Shown one piece after another: positions 58,999 through 64,000 of a DNA stretch of 64,000 nt (positions are counted from its first letter, which is position 1; each line of letters opens with the position of its first letter). The position numbers were made by a program, and so were the translations under genes. The DNA comes from Novosphingobium cyanobacteriorum (GTDB lineage: Bacteria > Pseudomonadota > Alphaproteobacteria > Sphingomonadales > Sphingomonadaceae), in contig NZ_JAROCY010000003.1 in assembly GCF_029436685.1 (NCBI RefSeq), positions 248,001 to 312,000 on the forward strand. The letters are read 5' to 3'. A model generated the notes under the pieces. The model had not been told where the DNA came from, did no database searches, and saw nothing but the letters and a program-made list of their open reading frames with translations.

Positions 58999-60171
58999 TC
59001 AAAGTGCTTCTACGATGGTGACATTGGCCACGCCGCCGCCCTCGCACATGGTCTGCAGGCCATAACGCAGCCCCCGCGCCTTCAGCGCATGGAGCAGCGT
59101 GGCCATCAGCTTGGTACCTGATGCGCCCAGCGGGTGGCCGAGCGCGATGGCGCCGCCGTTCACGTTAAGCCGGGCCGGGTCCGCACCGGTGTGCTTCAGC
59201 CATGCCATCGGCACGCTCGCGAAGGCCTCGTTCACCTCGAACAGGTCGATGTCATTGATCGAAAGCCCTGCCTTCGCCAGCGCCCGGTCGGTGGCGAACA
59301 GCGGCTCCTCCAGCATGATCACCGGATCGCCAGCGGTCACGGTCAGGGTGTGGATGCGTGCCATGGGCGTCAGACCATGGGCCTTGAGCGCCGCTTCGGA
59401 CACCACCAGTGCCGCGCTCGATCCATCGCAGATCTGGCTGGCGGTGGCGGCGGTCAGCGCACCATCCGGGCTCAGCAGCTTCACCCCGGCAATGCTTTCC
59501 AGCGTCGCGTCAAAGCGGATGCCTTCGTCGACCGTGTGCATCGCCGGGCCATCGGGCGTTTCGATGTCGACGGGCACGATCTCGCCCGCAAAGGCGCCCG
59601 CCTGCGTCGCGGCAATCGCCTTGCGGTGGCTGTCGAGCGCGAAGGCATCGAGCTGGTCCTTGGTGAAGCCGTGCTTCTTCACGATCATTTCCGCGCCCAC
59701 GAACTGCGAGAACATGATCCCGGGATACTTTTCCTCCAACCCCGGCGACTTGTTGTGCCCCAGTCCCTCCTTCATGTGGAAGGTGGCGCTGGTGCCCATC
59801 GGCACGCGGGTCATGCTCTCGATCCCGGCAGCGATCACCACGTCCTGCACGCCGCTCATCACCGCCTGCGCGGCGAACTGGATTGCCTGCTGCGATGATC
59901 CGCACTGGCGGTCGATGCTAACGGCAGGGGTGGATTCGGGCAGGAGCCGAGCCGCGAGCACGGCATTGCGGCCCACCTGCATCGCCTGTTCACCCGCCTG
60001 CGTAACGCAGCCCATCACCACATCATCGATCGCCCTGGGGTCAATCCCGGTGCGCGCAACGATGGCATCGAGGCTCTTGGCAGCAAGGTCCACCGCGTGC
60101 ACCCCGGCCAGTCGCCCACCCCGGCGTCCACCCGCTGTCCGCACTGCATCGACGATATAAGCCACCGCCAT
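58999..60171 (-). CDS. acetyl-CoA C-acyltransferase (thiolase)
   Basis: A 390-residue thiolase. The nucleophile Cys90 is in SIDRQCGSSQQA, with GGAIALGHPLGASG near residue 345 and the second Cys in MCEGGGVANV near 378. Start Met at 60171 behind AAGGAGATTG. It is first in the four-gene minus-strand operon (thiolase, SDR, hydratase, TetR). FadA-like or steroid/side-chain thiolases are equally possible; the chain length of the substrate is unknown. Confidence 0.93.
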   Translation of the reverse strand: MAVAYIVDAVRTAGGRRGGRLAGVHAVDLAAKSLDAIVARTGIDPRAIDDVVMGCVTQAGEQAMQVGRNAVLAARLLPESTPAVSIDRQCGSSQQAIQFAAQAVMSGVQDVVIAAGIESMTRVPMGTSATFHMKEGLGHNKSPGLEEKYPGIMFSQFVGAEMIVKKHGFTKDQLDAFALDSHRKAIAATQAGAFAGEIVPVDIETPDGPAMHTVDEGIRFDATLESIAGVKLLSPDGALTAATASQICDGSSAALVVSEAALKAHGLTPMARIHTLTVTAGDPVIMLEEPLFATDRALAKAGLSINDIDLFEVNEAFASVPMAWLKHTGADPARLNVNGGAIALGHPLGASGTKLMATLLHALKARGLRYGLQTMCEGGGVANVTIVEAL

Positions 60172-60362
60172 GGCAATCTCCTTCTGGATCAAACTCAATT
60201 AATCGAACGATTAAACAAGGTGCAGCCAGTGTCAAGCCGCCGCCTCCACAGCAATTGCATCAGACCGCCCGGTGTGGCAGCCCGAATGACCGCCGAACCG
60301 GAGATTGCCTGCATGCAGCCATGCCCCCGCCTTCACAGACTCGCACTGAGCACAGCTGGCGA

Positions 60363-61244
60363 ATGACGTCGCCCGAAGGCGCCTTCATCGCCGCGTTGCG
60401 AAGCCTTGCCACCACCCCCGGCGCACGCGGGCTGGCCGACGATTGCGCGCTGCTGGACATCGGCGGCGAGACGTTGGTGCTGACGCACGACATGATGGTC
60501 GAGGGCGTACACTGGCTGCCGGATCAGGATGCGGCGGACGTGGCTTGGAAACTGGTCGCCACCAACCTGTCAGACCTTGCCGCAAAGGGTGCGGAGCCGG
60601 TGGGCGTTCTGCTCGGCTATTCGCTGGGGGTTGACGATGCGGGGTTCGTGCGTGGCCTGCGGGAAGTGCTGCACGCATTCGGCGTGCCCCTGCTGGGCGG
60701 AGATACTGTCTCCAGCCCTGCCGCACAGGCCCATGGGCTCACCGCCATCGGCCGCGCCACGCATCGCCCCGTTCCGTCACGCAGCGGCGCGCGTGCGGGT
60801 GACAGCGTGTGGATCACCGGGCCGGTCGGCGGCGCGATGCTGGGCTTCGAGGCGTTGCGTGATGGCACAGGCGCAATCGAAACGCTGGCCTTCCGCCGGC
60901 CCAGCCCCCGGCTGGCCGAAGGGCGCGCGCTGGCCCCACAGGTCACTGCGATGATGGACGTATCCGACGGCCTCCTTCTCGATTCCGCCCGCATGGCACG
61001 GGCGAGCCGTGTTACCCTGGCGCTCGAATCCGCAGCAGTCCCCTATGCAGAAAGCCTGCCGGAAAGCCGCCGAAACGCGGCGATGCGCTGGGGAGATGAC
61101 TACGAACTCCTTTTCACCCTGCCGCCCGGTGAAACGCCGCAGTGCAGCGCATACCGCATCGGCGCGGTGGTGGAAGCAGGCCCTGCGCCCGTCCTGCTCG
61201 ATGGTGCGCAGCAACATGGCCCGCTTGGCTATGAACACGGCTGA
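60363..61244 (+). CDS. thiL: thiamine-monophosphate kinase
   Basis: A 293-residue kinase that makes thiamine diphosphate from the monophosphate. Family motifs: LADDCALLDIGGETLVLTHD, LVATNLSDLAAKGAEPVGVL (Mg site), PLLGGDTVSS, VSDGLLLDSARMA and WGDDYELLFT. Start Met 60363 (MTSPEGAFI) fits the family; a longer frame upstream is not needed. It precedes hppA by about 120 bases. Confidence 0.94.
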   Translation: MTSPEGAFIAALRSLATTPGARGLADDCALLDIGGETLVLTHDMMVEGVHWLPDQDAADVAWKLVATNLSDLAAKGAEPVGVLLGYSLGVDDAGFVRGLREVLHAFGVPLLGGDTVSSPAAQAHGLTAIGRATHRPVPSRSGARAGDSVWITGPVGGAMLGFEALRDGTGAIETLAFRRPSPRLAEGRALAPQVTAMMDVSDGLLLDSARMARASRVTLALESAAVPYAESLPESRRNAAMRWGDDYELLFTLPPGETPQCSAYRIGAVVEAGPAPVLLDGAQQHGPLGYEHG

Positions 61245-61327
61245 ACCCGGGCTTGACCTGCCGCAACGAAACACTTGCGAGGGGCGAATAAGCCGTTAGC
61301 CTCCCCGCCGACCCGCAACGACGGGGA

Positions 61328-61343
61328 CCGGCGCCTGCGCCGG
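61328..61343. repeat. perfect 7-bp stem hairpin upstream of hppA
   Basis: CCGGCGC and GCGCCGG flank CT, 22 bases before the hppA GTG start. It may be a terminator for thiL or a 5'-leader structure of the hppA mRNA. There is no T run. Confidence 0.35.
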
Positions 61344-61365
61344 GCGAATAAAGGGGGATGCCAAC

Positions 61366-63462
61366 GTGAATTTAGTCGTAACCGCCATAATTCTGGGGTT
61401 GCTGGCCGTGGTCTACGGCTTCGTGACCAGCCGCCAGGTGCTGGGCGCACCCGCCGGCAATGCCAAGATGCAGGAAATCGCAGCCGCGATCCAGGAAGGC
61501 GCCCAAGCCTATCTGAAGCGGCAGTACACCACCATCGCGATCGTCGGCGTCATCGTTGCCGTCATCGTCTTTGCAGCGCTCGGTCCGGTCAGCGCGGCGG
61601 GCTTCGTGCTCGGCGCGGTCCTTTCGGGCGCGGCAGGCTTCATCGGCATGAACGTTTCGGTCCGTTCCAACGTGCGCACCGCAGCCGCCGCGCAAAGCGG
61701 GCTTCAGGCCGGCCTCACCCTCGCCTTCCGCGCGGGTGCGATCACCGGGATGCTGGTGGCGGGCCTTGCCCTGCTCGCGATCGCTTCGTTCTTCTGGTAC
61801 CTGACCGGCCCTGCCGGCCACGCACCGAATGACCGCATCGTCATCACCGCGCTCACCGCGCTGGCGCTGGGCGCATCGCTGGTTTCGATCTTCGCCCGCC
61901 TTGGCGGCGGCATCTTCACCAAGGCGGCCGACGTCGGCGCCGACCTTGTCGGCAAGGTGGAAGCAGGCATCCCCGAAGACGATCCACGCAACCCGGCCGT
62001 GATCGCCGACAACGTGGGCGACAACGTGGGTGACTGCGCCGGCATGGCGGCAGACCTGTTCGAAACCTATGTCGTCACCGTGGGCGCCACCATGGTCCTC
62101 ACCGCGCTGCTGGTGAAGGGCGTGGCAGACCTTATGCCGTTGATGAGCCTGCCGCTGCTGATCGGCGGGGTGTGCATCGTCACCTCGATCATCGGCACCT
62201 ATTTCGTGAAGCTCGGTTCCTCGAACAACATCATGGGCGCGATGTACAAGGGCTTCCTTGTCACCGCCGTGCTCTCCATCCCGGCCATCTGGTTCGCCAT
62301 GCAGTATGCCCTTGGCAGCATGGAAGCCCCGATCGGCAACGAAGCCTACAACGGCCGCATGCTGTTCTACTGCGGCCTGCTGGGCCTTGCCATCACCGGC
62401 CTGATCATCTGGATCACCGAATACTACACCGGCACCAACTATCGCCCGGTGAAGTCCATCGCCAAGGCTTCGGTCACCGGCCATGGTACGAACGTGATCC
62501 AGGGGCTGGCCATCAGCCTTGAAGCCACCGCGCTGCCGACGCTGGTCATCGTTGCCGGCATCATCATCGCGTTCAAGCTCGCGGGCCTGATCGGCATTGC
62601 CTATGCCGCCACTTCGATGCTGGCGCTGGCCGGCATGGTCGTCGCTCTCGACGCCTATGGCCCGGTGACCGACAACGCCGGCGGCATTGCCGAAATGGCC
62701 GGCCTTGACGATTCGGTCCGTGAGAAGACCGACGCGCTTGATGCCGTGGGCAACACCACCAAGGCCGTGACCAAGGGCTATGCCATCGGGTCCGCCGGTC
62801 TTGCCGCGCTGGTGCTGTTCGCCGCCTACACCACTGACCTTCGTGAGTTCTTCCCGGATCTGAAGGTCGATTTCAGCCTCGAAAACCCCTATGTCATCGT
62901 CGGCCTGCTGCTTGGCGCGCTGCTGCCGTACCTGTTCGGGGCAATGGGCATGACCGCCGTGGGCCGCGCCGCGGGCGACGTTGTGGTCGACGTGCGCGAT
63001 CAGTTCCGCGAGAACCCGGGCATCATGACCTACGAGTCCAAGCCGGACTATGCCCGCACCGTGGACCTGGTGACCAAGGCCGCGATCAAGGAAATGATCA
63101 TCCCGTCGCTGCTGCCGGTGCTTGCGCCGGTGGCGGTGTACTTCGTGATCTCGTGGGTTGCGGGCGCTGCCAACGGCTTTGCCGCGCTGGGCGCCCTGCT
63201 GCTCGGCGTGATCGTCGGCGGCCTGTTCGTGGCGCTTTCGATGACCTCGGGCGGCGGCGCATGGGACAACGCCAAGAAGTACATCGAAGATGGCCACCAC
63301 GGCGGCAAGGGCAGCGATGCCCACAAGGCCGCGGTGACCGGTGACACCGTGGGCGATCCCTACAAGGATACCGCCGGTCCTGCGGTGAACCCGATGATCA
63401 AGATCACCAACATCGTTGCCCTGCTGCTGCTTGCAGCGCTGGCCGGGCACGCTGTGGGATAA
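61366..63462 (+). CDS. hppA: K+-independent H+-translocating membrane pyrophosphatase
   Basis: A 698-residue pump that uses pyrophosphate hydrolysis to move protons. Sixteen expected helices; the substrate site [21 protein letters not shown] is near residue 190 and [19 protein letters not shown] follows. K466 in [16 protein letters not shown] marks the K+-independent subclass (Ala there in K+-dependent enzymes). GTG start behind AGGGGGAT. It supports energy saving; a clear terminator follows. Confidence 0.97.
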   Translation: MNLVVTAIILGLLAVVYGFVTSRQVLGAPAGNAKMQEIAAAIQEGAQAYLKRQYTTIAIVGVIVAVIVFAALGPVSAAGFVLGAVLSGAAGFIGMNVSVRSNVRTAAAAQSGLQAGLTLAFRAGAITGMLVAGLALLAIASFFWYLTGPAGHAPNDRIVITALTALALGASLVSIFARLGGGIFTKAADVGADLVGKVEAGIPEDDPRNPAVIADNVGDNVGDCAGMAADLFETYVVTVGATMVLTALLVKGVADLMPLMSLPLLIGGVCIVTSIIGTYFVKLGSSNNIMGAMYKGFLVTAVLSIPAIWFAMQYALGSMEAPIGNEAYNGRMLFYCGLLGLAITGLIIWITEYYTGTNYRPVKSIAKASVTGHGTNVIQGLAISLEATALPTLVIVAGIIIAFKLAGLIGIAYAATSMLALAGMVVALDAYGPVTDNAGGIAEMAGLDDSVREKTDALDAVGNTTKAVTKGYAIGSAGLAALVLFAAYTTDLREFFPDLKVDFSLENPYVIVGLLLGALLPYLFGAMGMTAVGRAAGDVVVDVRDQFRENPGIMTYESKPDYARTVDLVTKAAIKEMIIPSLLPVLAPVAVYFVISWVAGAANGFAALGALLLGVIVGGLFVALSMTSGGGAWDNAKKYIEDGHHGGKGSDAHKAAVTGDTVGDPYKDTAGPAVNPMIKITNIVALLLLAALAGHAVG

Positions 63463-63490
63463 CCAGCCAACCGCAGAGTTGGGGAGAATG

Positions 63491-63528
63491 GACCCCGCCC
63501 GGCACCATCCGGGCGGGGTCTTTCCTTT
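63491..63528 (+). terminator. rho-independent terminator of hppA
   Basis: GACCCCGCCCGG and CCGGGCGGGGTC form a perfect 12-bp stem around CACCAT, followed by TTTCCTTT. It starts 28 bases past the hppA stop. Confidence 0.9.
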
Positions 63529-63568
63529 ACCGATCCGATATTTACCTCGTCTTTGCGGTTGCCGGGCT

Positions 63569-64000
63569 ATGGCCCCTGCATTGGAGACCGACACCGACGT
63601 GAAACATCCCTGGTCCGCTGGCGCCACACCTGCCCTGTCGCCCACGGCGGCAGGCACGGTCGCGCCCGTGCTGGACGTGGTTGACTGGCAGGAATGGTCC
63701 ACGCCCGAAGCCCGCGCGAAATGGGACGATCTCGCCGCCCGCTCCGCCACACCCAACCCCTTCTTCGAAAGCTGGCTGCTGCTTCCGGCCCTTGCCGCGC
63801 TCGCACCCAGCCGCCCCGTGCGCATCGCCACGGTGCGCATCGGTGGAAGCCTTGTGGCGCTGTTCCCCCTGGCCCGCGCTGCGCGACATGGCCGGCATCC
63901 GCTGCCACACCTCGCCACATGGCTTCATGCCAACTGCTTCCTGGGCGCGCCGCTGGTTGCCGCCGGGTTTGAACAGGCGCTGTGGCAGGCGCTGTTCGGT
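63569..64000 (+). CDS. CelD/BcsL-like acyltransferase, N-terminal part (runs off window)
   Basis: An open frame from ATG 63569 to the window end (144 residues seen). Blocks NPFFESWLLLPALAALAPS, GGSLVALFPLARAARHGR and LHANCFLGAPLVAAGF match GNAT-fold proteins annotated as CelD/BcsL cellulose-associated acetyltransferases in alphaproteobacteria. The substrate is probably a sugar or lipid. The C-terminal half is outside the window. Confidence 0.65.
   Translation, partial: MAPALETDTDVKHPWSAGATPALSPTAAGTVAPVLDVVDWQEWSTPEARAKWDDLAARSATPNPFFESWLLLPALAALAPSRPVRIATVRIGGSLVALFPLARAARHGRHPLPHLATWLHANCFLGAPLVAAGFEQALWQALFG

Noticed and set aside
61372..63918. 848-codon open frame on the minus strand across hppA
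   Set aside because: It is the antisense shadow of a highly conserved gene in high-GC DNA; its translation is low-complexity (His/Asp/Gly/Arg-rich) and has no domain features.

Overview
The window is high-GC, densely packed DNA with gene content typical of an alphaproteobacterium of the family Sphingomonadaceae; Novosphingobium is my best guess. The reasons are the glgC-glgA-pgm-glgX order, an ispH-thrB-rnhA operon, a large TonB-dependent receptor, a tad/cpa pilus locus of alphaproteobacterial type, and a K+-independent H+-pyrophosphatase. I see no tRNA, rRNA, CRISPR array or insertion sequence, and no stretch over 300 bases without a gene.

Layout. 1-5535: glycogen operon (glgC 3' part, glgA, pgm, glgX) with start/stop overlaps. 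5553-11057: a small serine hydrolase, then a forward cluster of a DUF2334 deacetylase, two GT4 glycosyltransferases, a membrane protein and a DUF2141 protein, perhaps a glycolipid or polysaccharide locus. 11305-13908: TonB-dependent receptor. 14147-16096: two divergent L,D-transpeptidases of different classes. 16176-21965: complete RND efflux operon. 21988-22658: an apparently frameshifted gene.

22836-32774 is the most interesting part. It holds an atypical lasso-peptide-like RiPP cluster: an Fe(II)/2-oxoglutarate oxygenase-like protein, an HprK-like kinase, a 43-residue precursor missing from routine gene lists, a PqqD-type recognition protein (B1), an asparagine-synthetase-like cyclase (C), a PRMT-like methyltransferase, a transglutaminase-like B2 protease and a nucleotidyltransferase. 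It runs without a break into a polysaccharide pyruvyl transferase and a GT4 glycosyltransferase. The precursor has a WxxPxI leader motif but no ordinary lasso core, and a 12-bp perfect hairpin separates it from the maturation genes. An outer-membrane beta-barrel and a cell-wall hydrolase follow (33392-35880).

36038-47833: coiled-coil lipoprotein, a third YkuD-type protein, SPOR protein and argS, a lower-GC RTX-repeat protein, a lipoprotein, ispH-thrB-rnhA, a DUF1508 protein, a DAO-family FAD oxidoreductase and an alpha/beta hydrolase. 47925-55127: cpaA, cpaB, cpaC, cpaD, cpaE, tadB, tadC, ending at a strong hairpin; the ATPase gene cpaF/tadA is absent from its usual place. 55208-60171: MarR regulator with a degenerate FAH-family protein, then a thiolase-SDR-enoyl-CoA hydratase-TetR operon for acyl-CoA metabolism. 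60363-64000: thiL, hppA with a textbook terminator, and the start of a CelD/BcsL-like acyltransferase.

How the parts may work together: the envelope is the common theme (glycans, murein crosslinking, efflux, pili, exported RTX protein). The RiPP cluster makes most sense as a modified peptide made together with, and perhaps attached to or exported with, a surface glycan; that link is inference from gene overlap only.
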